Both the position numbers and the translations under genes were made by a program. Below are positions 15,650 through 23,582 of a stretch of 29,948 nt of DNA, in pieces. Origin of the DNA: Bacillota bacterium (lineage in GTDB: Bacteria > Bacillota > Bacilli > Paenibacillales > Paenibacillaceae); contig JAEWPC010000006.1 in the NCBI GenBank assembly GCA_023460795.1, positions 1-29,948 of the forward strand. The letters are read 5' to 3'. Under the pieces are notes generated by a model. It was given only the letters and a program-made list of their open reading frames with translations, made no database searches and had not been told where the DNA came from. Numbering within the stretch: the stretch's first letter is position 1; each line of letters begins with the position of its first letter.

Positions 15650-16071
15650 AGCAGCTGCTCGTGTTCATTCTGTTCGCGGCGATGTTCTGCTGGCTCATGT
15701 TCTCTCCGATCTATAAGCATGTGCTCGTCATCAGGCAAGCGCTGCTTCAGCAGGAGGTTAATTATTTGCTCGAGGTCGGAGCCAGCGGATCCTACGGATA
15801 TATCGACGAGAGCATGGTTGCGGAATCGCGGCAGAGATTGGGGGAGTATGGCTTTAATCCTGCTAGGCTGGAATACGAGGTGACCTCCACGTCGGGCGAC
15901 GATGGCCGGAACGCTTCCGAACCGTTGCCGAGAGGAGTCGGCTTGCGCCTGAAGCTAACCTATCCTTACGAACGGCTGCTGGACATCGATCGATTAATCG
16001 GCATAGCTCCTCCGCCGGAGAATGCGCGAATCGCCGGACGCGGCATGCGGATGAGCGAGTATGTGCCTTGA
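15646..16071 (+). CDS. Pseudopilin-like/TadE-like membrane protein
   Basis: A 141-residue protein starting at GTG 15646, which overlaps the previous stop. One N-terminal membrane helix (KQLLVFILFAAMFCWLMF) is followed by a helical neck (YKHVLVIRQALLQQEVNYLLEVGA) and an extracytoplasmic domain with beta character (LEYEVTSTSGDD, GVGLRLKLTYPYERLL). This anchor-helix-globule plan is that of TadE/TadF minor pseudopilins. No named family is certain. Translation probably depends on coupling, since its own ribosome site is weak. Confidence 0.7.
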   Translation: MKQLLVFILFAAMFCWLMFSPIYKHVLVIRQALLQQEVNYLLEVGASGSYGYIDESMVAESRQRLGEYGFNPARLEYEVTSTSGDDGRNASEPLPRGVGLRLKLTYPYERLLDIDRLIGIAPPPENARIAGRGMRMSEYVP

Positions 16072-16091
16072 CGGAAGGGCGGTGAGGGCGA

Positions 16092-16574
16092 ATGGCCAAG
16101 CTGCTGTTCGGCATTCTGATGACCGTCGTCTGGTGGATGCTGCACGCGCTTCAGCTTGACGAAGAAGCGGCGATGGGAACGTTGAACGACGTGAAGCTTG
16201 CGGTGAACAGCGCCGCTCATGCCGCCGCCCAGCAGCTAGACCGGGACAAGCTCGAGCTGGGCGTTCTGACGATCGATTACGACAAGGCGGAGCAAGCGGC
16301 AGCAACTTATTTAATGGAGAACTTAGCGCTTGATCGAAATTTGCAACCTACGGCGGAGAGTATATTGGAAAGCGCGGTCGAAGTGCGCGCGTTCGAAGTA
16401 CTAGGTGAGGATACTTTGTATCCGTATACGTATCGGAACGAGCCATACGACTACGAGGTCACGTTCGACCGCCCCGGCGTCGTGCTGATCGTGCACGTGC
16501 AATACCCGGCGCTGTTCGGCGTTCTCGCCCCGATCGAGTGGGACGTCAGAAGCTCTGCGGAGCTCGTCTATTAG
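16092..16574 (+). CDS. TadG/TadE-like pseudopilin protein
   Basis: A 160-residue protein with one N-terminal helix (~2-20, LLFGILMTVVWWMLHALQL). It is followed by KLAVNSAAHAAAQQLD, which fits the small-residue helix of TadE/TadG-like proteins (the Ala-rich DAAALAAA-type pattern). The rest is an extracytoplasmic domain ending in SSAELVY. It is the last gene of the Tad-like operon: no further tad gene (prepilin peptidase, secretin) follows, and an unrelated peptidase with its own promoter comes next. TadE/G proteins tune pilus assembly or adhesion; the role here is inferred from position and topology. Confidence 0.72.
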   Translation: MAKLLFGILMTVVWWMLHALQLDEEAAMGTLNDVKLAVNSAAHAAAQQLDRDKLELGVLTIDYDKAEQAAATYLMENLALDRNLQPTAESILESAVEVRAFEVLGEDTLYPYTYRNEPYDYEVTFDRPGVVLIVHVQYPALFGVLAPIEWDVRSSAELVY

Positions 16575-16599
16575 AAACCGATTAACCGATTGACCCAGG

Positions 16600-16628
16600 T
16601 TGACGAGGCCTCTTCCGTTTGCTCTAAT
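16600..16628 (+). promoter_or_regulatory. SigA promoter for M24 peptidase
   Basis: TTGACG (16600-16605), a 17-bp spacer and TCTAAT (16623-16628) lie 38 nt before the peptidase start. This separates it transcriptionally from the Tad-like operon. Confidence 0.7.
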
Positions 16629-16666
16629 GGTTTCATGGCTATTGAATCGGAAGGGGTATCGCATCC

Positions 16667-17884
16667 ATGACGCATCTACAAGCGCATCCGGAGGAATGGC
16701 AATATCGAGCCGCGAAGCTTCAGGCGCGGCTGCGCGAAGCAGGCATGCAAGGCTGTCTGATCTCGCAGAACGTCGGAATCTATTATTACTCCGGCACGAT
16801 GCAGACCGGCTATTTGTTCGTGCCTGCGGTAGGCGAGCCGACTTATTACGTGAGAAGAAGCATCGTGCGCGCGGAGCGGGAATCGAAGATTCGCGCCGTA
16901 GAGCTTCTCTCGTTCCGGAAATTCGGCGAGCAGCTGGCGGCGGATTATCCGTGGTTGAAGGCAGCCGAAGACGAGGCCAAACCTATGATCGGAGCCGATC
17001 TTGACGTCATGCCGGCACAGCTCTACTTGCGATTGATGGAAGCCGTCCCTGGGGTTGCATGGACGGACGGTTCGGCGCTGCTGCGCGAGGCGAGAAGCGT
17101 GAAGTCGGAATACGAGCTTGATCGCATCTCGAACGCGGCGCGGATTGCGGCGGATTCGCTTGAGGCGGGACTTGCCGCGCTTAAGGAAGGGATGACCGAG
17201 CTCGAGCTGATGGCGGTCATCGAGAACGCGATGCGTCTGCGCGGACATGTCGGATTGATGCGGATGAGAGGGTACAACCAGGAGATTATGACCGGCGTCG
17301 TCGCCGCGGGAGCGGCTGCGGCCGAACCATCTTATTTCGACGGACCGGCCGGCGGCATGGGATTAACCGAAGCTGCGCCTCAAAGCTCGAGCATGAGGCC
17401 GATCGGGCGGAACGAACCGATATTGCTCGATATCGGCTGCTGCGTCGACGGCTACACGATCGATCAGACCCGCACGGCCGTCGTGGGCAAGCTTCGCCCC
17501 GAATTACAAAAGGCCTATGATACGTCGGTTTCTATCATTAGAAGAATCGAGGAGCTTCTGATGCCTGGCGCAAAGCCGGAGGATTTATACGCGGAAGCGC
17601 TGGAGATGGCGGCGCAAGCGGGATTGTCCGGGCATTTCATGGGCTACGGCAAAGACCAGGTCAAATTTCTCGGACACGGAATCGGACTCGAGATCGACGA
17701 ATGGCCGGTGCTGGCCCGCGGTTTCCGAGCTCCGCTCGAACCGGGCATGGTCATCGCGGTAGAACCGAAGTTTACGTTCCCGGAGTGGGGCGTCGTCGGT
17801 ATCGAGAATACGTACGTCGTGACGGAGAAGGGCTGCAGGGCAATCACAGTTTCGCCGGAGCGCCTCTACGAGTTGCCGTTGTAG
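16667..17884 (+). CDS. M24 family Xaa-Pro peptidase
   Basis: A 405-residue cytoplasmic metallopeptidase of the aminopeptidase P/prolidase group. The creatinase-like N-terminal domain covers ~1-145 and the pita-bread catalytic domain ~150-400. All five metal ligands are visible: Asp255 and Asp266 (LLDIGCCVDGYTIDQTRT), His337 (LGHGIG), Glu366 (AVEPK) and Glu380 (GIENTY). It would cleave dipeptides or N-terminal residues before proline. The ATG at 16667 has GGAAGGGG some 13 nt upstream, a loose spacing. The gene has its own promoter and no obvious functional link to the neighbouring genes. Numbering and length are normal for the family. Confidence 0.92.
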   Translation: MTHLQAHPEEWQYRAAKLQARLREAGMQGCLISQNVGIYYYSGTMQTGYLFVPAVGEPTYYVRRSIVRAERESKIRAVELLSFRKFGEQLAADYPWLKAAEDEAKPMIGADLDVMPAQLYLRLMEAVPGVAWTDGSALLREARSVKSEYELDRISNAARIAADSLEAGLAALKEGMTELELMAVIENAMRLRGHVGLMRMRGYNQEIMTGVVAAGAAAAEPSYFDGPAGGMGLTEAAPQSSSMRPIGRNEPILLDIGCCVDGYTIDQTRTAVVGKLRPELQKAYDTSVSIIRRIEELLMPGAKPEDLYAEALEMAAQAGLSGHFMGYGKDQVKFLGHGIGLEIDEWPVLARGFRAPLEPGMVIAVEPKFTFPEWGVVGIENTYVVTEKGCRAITVSPERLYELPL

Positions 17885-17907
17885 ACGTGTAACGCCTGCT
17901 ATATAAT
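17879..17907 (+). promoter_or_regulatory. SigA promoter for Uma2-family gene
   Basis: TTGTAG (17879-17884), a 17-bp spacer and a perfect TATAAT (17902-17907). The -35 overlaps the peptidase stop codon. The -10 covers the upstream in-frame ATG at 17906, ruling that codon out as the start. Confidence 0.75.
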
Positions 17908-17938
17908 GGGGAATAATGCTCGCCGGAGGGGAAGCGTC

Positions 17939-18520
17939 ATGTCGGATAGAACGTCGTTCGATCCTTTTCTGATTAAAGAGTCGGGATGGACTTACGAGGA
18001 TTACGCGAAGCTTCCCGATAACGGCAATCAATACGAGATCGTAGCGGGAATGCTAGAGTTAAAGCCTTCGGCATCGACGTCTCATCAGCGCATTAGCGTG
18101 CAAATCTTAAAGCAATTACTCGATAGCTGCGAGAATGACTACATTATTATCGCTGCGCCCATGGATGTCATCCTCTCCGTGCAAGATACGCGTCAGCCGG
18201 ACATCCTGATGGTGCATCGTTCCCGCGCTCGCATCGTGCAGGAACACGCGGTCGTCGGGCCGCCGGATCTCGTCATCGAGATCTTGTCCCCGTCTTCGAT
18301 CAAGCGAGACCGGACGATGAAGCTGCGCACTTATGCGCAATTCGGCGTTCCCGAATATTGGATCGCGGATCCGATTCATATGACGATCGAACAATATTCG
18401 CTGACTCGGACCGGTCAGCCTTACGAGCTTCTGAACGTGTACACGGCGGAAGAATACGTCGAATCCGAGCGCATTCGCTGCGTGCGCTTCAAGGTCGGCG
18501 ACGGTCTTACTTTCAAGTAG
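17939..18520 (+). CDS. Uma2 family (DUF820) endonuclease-like protein
   Basis: A 193-residue protein of the Uma2 family, which adopts a restriction-endonuclease (PD-(D/E)XK) fold and is abundant in cyanobacteria and Paenibacillaceae; its biological role is poorly known. Conserved elements: the opening WTYEDYAKLPD with YEIVAGML, the acidic pair RQPDIL and DLVIEILSPSS, the Lys in RTMKLRTYAQFG and the signature EYWIADP. All presumed catalytic residues are present. The start at 17939 follows GGAGGGG at 8 nt and lies downstream of the promoter. It is monocistronic with a terminator right after it. Confidence 0.88.
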   Translation: MSDRTSFDPFLIKESGWTYEDYAKLPDNGNQYEIVAGMLELKPSASTSHQRISVQILKQLLDSCENDYIIIAAPMDVILSVQDTRQPDILMVHRSRARIVQEHAVVGPPDLVIEILSPSSIKRDRTMKLRTYAQFGVPEYWIADPIHMTIEQYSLTRTGQPYELLNVYTAEEYVESERIRCVRFKVGDGLTFK

Positions 18521-18536
18521 TCTCTATACTCTCTTA

Positions 18537-18573
18537 AGACGTTTCCTTATACGGAAGCGTCTGTTTGTTTTCC
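18537..18573 (+). terminator. Intrinsic terminator of Uma2-family gene
   Basis: AGACGTTTCC, a 6-nt loop and GGAAGCGTCT (one G-T pair) are followed by GTTTGTTTTCC, 16 nt after the stop. Confidence 0.82.
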
Positions 18574-18665
18574 AGCGATTTGCATCGCGTTGTCGATTTT
18601 AGTAGGATATAGCTAATAGAAACGAAATAGCAGTTTGTATCTTGTTACAGTAGGAGTGAGTAGCG

Positions 18666-19052
18666 ATGCTGAAGCTCGGGGAAAAAATCATAATCGTGGA
18701 AGATCGCTTCGAGCAGAATATGCCCGTTGGCGAGTACGGCTTTATTATCGCTTATGATCGTAATAACGACAGCGCGTTCGACTACATTATCCGCGTTCCG
18801 AAAGCGAACAGGCAGTTCTACGTGCCTGCTACCGATATTGAATTGGAAACGACGTTGCTAGAGCTGGAGGCGGAACGGACTTCGCGCGAGGCGCTGATCG
18901 ATTACGCGCTCGCTACCCGTAACGAGGAGCTGTTCATGCGGATTATGAACGGCGGCAACGAAGCTCAAGCGGAGCAGGAGGACGATGCGAGCGCGGAAGT
19001 GCTTAGTCCGGAAGCGTTCATTAAGCAAGTCAACCTGAAAGCATGGATTTAA
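18666..19052 (+). CDS. IDEAL-domain-like hypothetical protein
   Basis: A 128-residue acidic cytoplasmic protein. The N-terminal half (1-60) is beta-rich (GEKIIIVEDRFEQ, EYGFIIAYDRN, YIIRVP, FYVPATDIE). It is followed by a helix with ALIDYALATRNEELFMRIMN (~75-94), which resembles the IDEAL motif of Bacillota proteins such as YpiB, and by an acidic linker. The C-terminus ends VNLKAWI. AGGAGTGAG precedes the ATG at good spacing. It stands alone between two terminators. The role of IDEAL-domain proteins is not established; a protein-interaction function is only an inference. Confidence 0.75.
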   Translation: MLKLGEKIIIVEDRFEQNMPVGEYGFIIAYDRNNDSAFDYIIRVPKANRQFYVPATDIELETTLLELEAERTSREALIDYALATRNEELFMRIMNGGNEAQAEQEDDASAEVLSPEAFIKQVNLKAWI

Positions 19053-19060
19053 CGAGAATC

Positions 19061-19100
19061 GGGACGGCGCAGGATTTACCTGCACCGTCCCTTTCTTTAT
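19061..19100 (+). terminator. Intrinsic terminator, overlaps end of EAL gene
   Basis: GGGACGG-C-GCAGG pairs with CCTGC-A-CCGTCCC (12 pairs, one mismatch), 5-nt loop, tail TTTCTTTAT. The tail includes the stop codon (19097-19099) of the converging EAL gene on -. Confidence 0.82.
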
Positions 19101-20143
19101 CGCGAAGACGCGGGCGTTCTGGCAGGCACCGGCGATGCCCGGCCGAATAGGAATCCCTGGAACAACGGGATGCCGACTTGGCGCAAGTAACTCCATTCCT
19201 CATCCTTTTCCACCCCTTCGGCTAGAACGGTACCCCCGAACCGCGAGACTCGATTAAGCAAGTCGTCGATATACCGCTTCTTCGCCTCGTCCGCATGGCA
19301 GTCGTTTACCCACCTTCGGTCCATTTTCACATAATCCGGCTTTAGTCTATCCACCGTATGGAGCGTAGCGAAGCCTGAACCGACGTCGTCTAAAGCCAGA
19401 CGTGCGCCTTGCGATCGAGCAACGTCGAACACCCGCCCGAGTGCGGGGTCGTCCAACCGTTCGGTTTCCATGACCTCGAACACGTAATCTTCAGCGTTCG
19501 TCCCGGATTCTCGAATGCAATCGAACGTTCCTTGCAAGCACTCGTCGGGTTGATGGAGGGAAGACGGGAGGAAGTTGATGAAACGCTTCGTGCCCGGAGG
19601 CAGATGGCTGGCCCCCAGACGAATGGCAGACCGGCGCGCAGCGCGATCTAGAAAAGCGTGATGGCCGGTTCTCCGCGCGGTTTCGAACAGATTCGCGGGC
19701 TGGAACGGCGCCAGCTCCGGTAGCGGGCGCAGGAGAAATTCGTATCCCTCGATGCGGCCGCCGGACTGCACGATCGGCTGCATATAGGTCGTAAATAAGC
19801 GATGCAGGATCGTCTCGGCTACGCTTCTCCCGCCGACTTCGCCGAATAGTTCGGGAAGCGGCTTCCATTCCGGCTTCGAGTCGGGATCGTTCGCGAACTG
19901 GAACCGTATCCGCTTCGTTTCCTCGGAAGGAAGCCGTCTTTGTAGCGTACTGATTAAGCGCAGCAGCTGCCCCTCATCATCGTAACGCAGCGATAAGGGC
20001 ATGTTCTCGGATGGCGACACTTCATGGATCGCGTCGCGAAGCAGCGCACGAGCGCCGGCATTGTCCGCAGCGAACTCCACGTATCCGTTGTCTTTCAGCG
20101 GAAGCGGATATCGATCGTTGCGAAATGGATTCTCGTATGGCAT
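19097..20143 (-). CDS. EAL-domain cyclic-di-GMP phosphodiesterase
   Basis: A 348-residue soluble protein. The EAL domain (~110-335) has the residues of an active enzyme: Glu135 in EFLLR (the ExLxR signature), Asn190 in FINF, Glu223 in FEVMET, Asp252-Asp253 in LALDDVGSGF, Lys273 in YVKMD, Glu309 in AEGVE and Gln329 in FQGFLFG. It should hydrolyse c-di-GMP to pGpG. Residues 1-105 are not a recognisable sensor; they hold beta segments (VEFAADNAGARALL, KRIRFQF) and may bind a signal. The start at 20143 follows GGAGGG at 5 nt, better than the longer frame to 20161. It is divergent from gatC. Confidence 0.9.
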   Translation of the reverse strand: MPYENPFRNDRYPLPLKDNGYVEFAADNAGARALLRDAIHEVSPSENMPLSLRYDDEGQLLRLISTLQRRLPSEETKRIRFQFANDPDSKPEWKPLPELFGEVGGRSVAETILHRLFTTYMQPIVQSGGRIEGYEFLLRPLPELAPFQPANLFETARRTGHHAFLDRAARRSAIRLGASHLPPGTKRFINFLPSSLHQPDECLQGTFDCIRESGTNAEDYVFEVMETERLDDPALGRVFDVARSQGARLALDDVGSGFATLHTVDRLKPDYVKMDRRWVNDCHADEAKKRYIDDLLNRVSRFGGTVLAEGVEKDEEWSYLRQVGIPLFQGFLFGRASPVPARTPASSR

Positions 20144-20165
20144 GTTAACCCTCCATTGCATGTTG

Positions 20166-20195
20166 TTGCTTAAGCGCGAGCATGTCCGATATAAT
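20166..20195 (+). promoter_or_regulatory. SigA promoter for gatCAB
   Basis: TTGCTT (20166-20171), an 18-bp spacer and TATAAT (20190-20195) lie 46 nt before the gatC start, in the gap to the divergent EAL gene. Confidence 0.7.
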
Positions 20196-20241
20196 GGTAG
20201 GAATGAGCGGAAATACGGTTTTTAAGGAGGATTTACACGAA

Positions 20242-20529
20242 ATGAGCATCAGTATCAATGACGTTGAGCATGTTGCGAATCTAGCTCGTCTAGAGCTGTC
20301 GGATGCCGACAAAGAACAGTTCACGGGACAGCTTAACGCGATATTGAAATACGCGGAGAAGCTGAACGAGCTTCATACGGACGATATCGAGCCGACGAGC
20401 CATGTGCTGCCTCTATTTAACGTGATGCGCGACGATGCCGTTAAGCCTTCGCTGTCGGCCGAGAAGGCGTTGCTCAACGCTCCCGAAGAGGAAGACGGTC
20501 AATTCAAAGTCCCGGCAGTGCTGGAATAG
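20242..20529 (+). CDS. gatC: Asp-tRNA(Asn)/Glu-tRNA(Gln) amidotransferase subunit C
   Basis: A 95-residue subunit that clamps GatA and GatB in the transamidosome, which makes Gln-tRNA(Gln) (and Asn-tRNA(Asn)) from misacylated precursors. The sequence is characteristic: VEHVANLARLELSD at the start, YAEKLNELHTDDIEPTSHVL in the centre and DGQFKVPAVLE at the end. The start is set at 20242, not the in-frame ATG at 20182, which overlaps the promoter; AAGGAGG precedes it at 11 nt. It is the first gene of gatC-gatA-gatB, the usual Bacillota order. Confidence 0.97.
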   Translation: MSISINDVEHVANLARLELSDADKEQFTGQLNAILKYAEKLNELHTDDIEPTSHVLPLFNVMRDDAVKPSLSAEKALLNAPEEEDGQFKVPAVLE

Positions 20530-20545
20530 GAGAAACAATAAGGGT

Positions 20546-20576
20546 GAGTTAGTTCGAGCCCGACAAAGAGTCAATT
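20546..20576 (+). repeat. Short intergenic repeat, copy B
   Basis: Matches 8409-8439 at 25 of 31 positions without gaps. It lies in the 70-nt gap between gatC and gatA, just before the gatA ribosome site, the same setting as copy A. Confidence 0.5.
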
Positions 20577-20599
20577 AATCTAGAAGGAGCAGACCCCCC

Positions 20600-22060
20600 A
20601 TGTCGTTGTTCGATTTACGGCTTTCCGAATTACATAATCGTCTGACAACCAAACAATTATCCGTCGCCGAGCTCGTCGACGCCTCTCTGTCTAGAATCGC
20701 GGAGACCGACGGGAAGATCGGCGCTTTCCTGACTTTAAATGAAGAGAACGCGCGCAAGGAGGCTGCAGCGCTGGACGCCCAGCTAGCAAGCGGCGGCGAG
20801 AGAGGCCTCTTGTTCGGCATTCCTGCCGGCATTAAGGACAACATCGTAACCGAAGGCTTGCGCACGACTTGCGGCAGCAAGTTCCTGGAGAACTATGATC
20901 CGATCTACGACGCTACCGTGATAACGAAGCTGCGCGCGGCGCAATCGATTACGGTCGGCAAGCTGAACATGGACGAATTCGCGATGGGCGGCTCCAACGA
21001 GAACTCGGCGTATCATCCCGTTCGCAACCCATGGGCGCTCGATCGCGTGCCCGGTGGCTCCAGCGGCGGTTCGGCCGCCGCGGTCGCAGCGGGGCAAGCG
21101 TATTTCACGCTCGGCTCCGATACCGGCGGTTCGATTCGTCAGCCGGCTGCTTACTGCGGCGTAGTAGGTTTAAAACCGACGTACGGCCTCGTGTCCCGGT
21201 TCGGGCTAGTCGCCTTCGCGTCGTCGCTCGATCAGATCGGTCCGATCACGAAGAACGTCGAAGATTCCGCGTACGTGCTGCAAGCGATCGCGGGACACGA
21301 CGAGCGTGACTCGACTTCCGCGAACGTGGACATTCCGGATTATCTGTCCGCGCTGACCGGCGACGTCAGAGGACTTAAGATCGGCGTTCCGAGCGAGTAC
21401 ATGGGCAAAGGCATCGACCCGCAAGTGAAAGAGCGCGTGCTTGAGGCGCTCAAGGTATTCGAGTCGTTGGGCGCGCATTGGGAAGAAATCTCCCTGCCGC
21501 ATACCGATTACGCCATTGCTACCTATTATTTGCTGGCTTCTTCCGAAGCATCCTCGAATTTGGCTCGGTTCGACGGCGTTCGTTACGGCGTTCGCGCGAG
21601 CAATCCGGATAACCTGCTCGACCTGTACCGCCGTTCCCGCAGCGAAGGCTTCGGGCCGGAGGTTAAGCGCCGGATCATGCTCGGAACGTACGCGCTCAGC
21701 TCCGGTTATTACGATGCTTACTATAAGAAGGCGCAGCAAGTGCGCACGCTCATTAAACGCGATTTCGACCAAGCGTTCGAGAAGTACGATCTCATTATCG
21801 GCCCGACCGCGCCGACGCCGGCGTTCAAGATCGGCGAGCAAGTCGGCGATCCGCTGACGATGTACTTAAACGATATTTGCACCATTCCGGTCAGCTTGGC
21901 CGGCGTGCCAGCGATCAGCATCCCATGCGGCACCGCGGACGGACTGCCGGTCGGGCTGCAAATCATCGGCAAGCATTTCGACGAGACGACCGTGCTGCGC
22001 GCCGCGAACGCGTTCGAGAGCCAGACCGGGTTCCATAGCCTGCGTCCGGCGTTGTCTTAG
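20600..22060 (+). CDS. gatA: Asp-tRNA(Asn)/Glu-tRNA(Gln) amidotransferase subunit A
   Basis: A 486-residue amidase-signature glutaminase that releases ammonia from glutamine for transfer to Glu-tRNA or Asp-tRNA. The Ser-cisSer-Lys triad is complete: Lys79 (GIKDN), Ser154 (PGGSSGGS) and Ser178 (DTGGSIRQP), at the positions usual for GatA. The C-terminal DICTIPVSLAGVPAISIP block is also typical. GAAGGAG precedes the ATG. It lies 70 nt after gatC, a gap that contains a short repeat shared with the dedA operon, and 13 nt before gatB. Confidence 0.98.
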   Translation: MSLFDLRLSELHNRLTTKQLSVAELVDASLSRIAETDGKIGAFLTLNEENARKEAAALDAQLASGGERGLLFGIPAGIKDNIVTEGLRTTCGSKFLENYDPIYDATVITKLRAAQSITVGKLNMDEFAMGGSNENSAYHPVRNPWALDRVPGGSSGGSAAAVAAGQAYFTLGSDTGGSIRQPAAYCGVVGLKPTYGLVSRFGLVAFASSLDQIGPITKNVEDSAYVLQAIAGHDERDSTSANVDIPDYLSALTGDVRGLKIGVPSEYMGKGIDPQVKERVLEALKVFESLGAHWEEISLPHTDYAIATYYLLASSEASSNLARFDGVRYGVRASNPDNLLDLYRRSRSEGFGPEVKRRIMLGTYALSSGYYDAYYKKAQQVRTLIKRDFDQAFEKYDLIIGPTAPTPAFKIGEQVGDPLTMYLNDICTIPVSLAGVPAISIPCGTADGLPVGLQIIGKHFDETTVLRAANAFESQTGFHSLRPALS

Positions 22061-22073
22061 GAGGGCGTTCATC

Positions 22074-23513
22074 ATGGCAAATTCCAAATACGAAACCGTC
22101 GTCGGGCTTGAAGTGCACGTCGAGTTGCACACGAAGTCCAAAATCTTCTGCGGCTGCTCTACGTCCTTCGGCGCGCCGCCGAATACGCATACGTGTCCGG
22201 TGTGCCTCGGACATCCGGGCGTGCTGCCCGTACTCAACCGCCAAGCGGTCGAGTACGTCATGAAAGCGGCGATGGCGATCAACTGCGAGATCGCGGAATG
22301 GTGCAAGTTCGACCGGAAAAATTATTTCTATCCCGACTCGCCGAAAGCGTACCAAATCTCCCAATACGACCAGCCGATCGGGCAGAACGGTTGGATCGAT
22401 ATCGAGGTGAACGGCAAGACGAAGCGAATCGGCATCACCCGACTTCACCTGGAAGAAGACGCGGGCAAGCTGACGCACATCGAAGGTGGTCTCGGCTCGT
22501 TGGCCGACTTCAACCGCGTCGGTACGCCGCTCGTCGAGATCGTGTCCGAGCCGGATATCCGTTCTCCGGAGGAAGCGAAAGCGTACCTCGAGAAGCTTCG
22601 CGCCATTATGCTCTATTGCGACGTCTCCGACGTGAAGATGGAAGAAGGCAGCATGCGCTGCGACGCGAACATCTCCATCCGTCCGTACGGTCAGGAGAAG
22701 TTCGGCACGCGCGCCGAGCTGAAGAACATGAACTCGTTCCGCGGCGTTCAGCGCGGCCTCGAATACGAGGAGCTTCGCCAAGCGGATATCCTCGACGGCG
22801 GCGGACAAGTCGTGCAAGAGACGCGCCGCTGGGACGAGAATCAAAGCAAGACGTTCAGCATGCGCAGCAAGGAAGAAGCGCACGATTACCGCTACTTCCC
22901 GGATCCCGATCTCGTTCGTCTGCATATCGACGACGAGTGGAAGGCCCGTGTCCGCGCGTCGATCCCTGAGCTTCCGGACGCTCGCCAAGCGCGTTACATC
23001 GCGGAATACGGCTTGTCCTCGTATGACGCGGGCGTACTGACCGCTTCGATGAAGCTGGCGAATTTCTTCGAAGAGAGCCTTAAATTCACGACCGACGCGA
23101 AAGCTTCGGCGAACTGGATCATGGGCGATCTGCTCGGCTATTTGAACGCCAACAACCTCGAGCTCGAGGACGTGAAGATTACCGGCCAAGGTCTCGGCGA
23201 GATGATCCAGCTCATCGAGAAAGGCACGATCAGCACGAAGATCGCCAAGACGGTGTTCAAAGGCATCGTGGAGACGGGCAAATCCCCGGCGCACATCGTC
23301 GAAGAGCAAGGTCTCGTGCAGATTAGCGACGAAGGCGCGATCGTTGCGGTCGTCGATGCCGTCATCGCGGCGAATCCGCAATCCGTGGAGGATTTCCGCG
23401 GCGGCAAGGATAAGGCGATCGGCTTCTTGGTCGGCCAGATCATGAAGGAGACGAAAGGCAAAGCGAATCCGGGGCTCGTCAACAAGCTGTTGATGGAACG
23501 GTTAAAAGGATAG
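22074..23513 (+). CDS. gatB: Asp-tRNA(Asn)/Glu-tRNA(Gln) amidotransferase subunit B
   Basis: A 479-residue kinase/transferase subunit that phosphorylates the tRNA-bound Glu or Asp and receives ammonia from GatA. It opens with YETVVGLEVHVELHT, contains the Cys pairs CGCS and CPVCLGHPG of the zinc site, and has DFNRVGTPLVEIVSEPDI and MRCDANISIRP core motifs. The C-terminal helical/YqeY-like tRNA-binding region ends GLVNKLLMERLKG. The ribosome site is TAGGAGGG. Together with gatC and gatA this is a complete operon. Confidence 0.98.
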   Translation: MANSKYETVVGLEVHVELHTKSKIFCGCSTSFGAPPNTHTCPVCLGHPGVLPVLNRQAVEYVMKAAMAINCEIAEWCKFDRKNYFYPDSPKAYQISQYDQPIGQNGWIDIEVNGKTKRIGITRLHLEEDAGKLTHIEGGLGSLADFNRVGTPLVEIVSEPDIRSPEEAKAYLEKLRAIMLYCDVSDVKMEEGSMRCDANISIRPYGQEKFGTRAELKNMNSFRGVQRGLEYEELRQADILDGGGQVVQETRRWDENQSKTFSMRSKEEAHDYRYFPDPDLVRLHIDDEWKARVRASIPELPDARQARYIAEYGLSSYDAGVLTASMKLANFFEESLKFTTDAKASANWIMGDLLGYLNANNLELEDVKITGQGLGEMIQLIEKGTISTKIAKTVFKGIVETGKSPAHIVEEQGLVQISDEGAIVAVVDAVIAANPQSVEDFRGGKDKAIGFLVGQIMKETKGKANPGLVNKLLMERLKG

Positions 23514-23523
23514 AACGTACGGG

Positions 23524-23559
23524 GAAACGGCAATCCCGCTTGGGCGGAATTGTCGTTTC
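23524..23559 (+). other. Stem-loop after gatB
   Basis: GAAACGGCAAT pairs with ATTGTCGTTTC (11 bp, one G-T pair). The 14-nt loop can itself fold (CCGC/GCGG). There is no U-run, so it is a weak terminator or an mRNA-processing/stabilising hairpin between gatB and the acetyltransferase. Confidence 0.5.
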
Positions 23560-23582
23560 GCGCATCCGGGAGGGATGTAGGC

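Noticed and set aside
21963..23381. 472-codon open frame on - opposite gatB
   Set aside because: It lies wholly antisense to the conserved gatB gene and the end of gatA, and its composition (His/Arg/Asp-rich) is what codon-biased high-GC genes give on the opposite strand.
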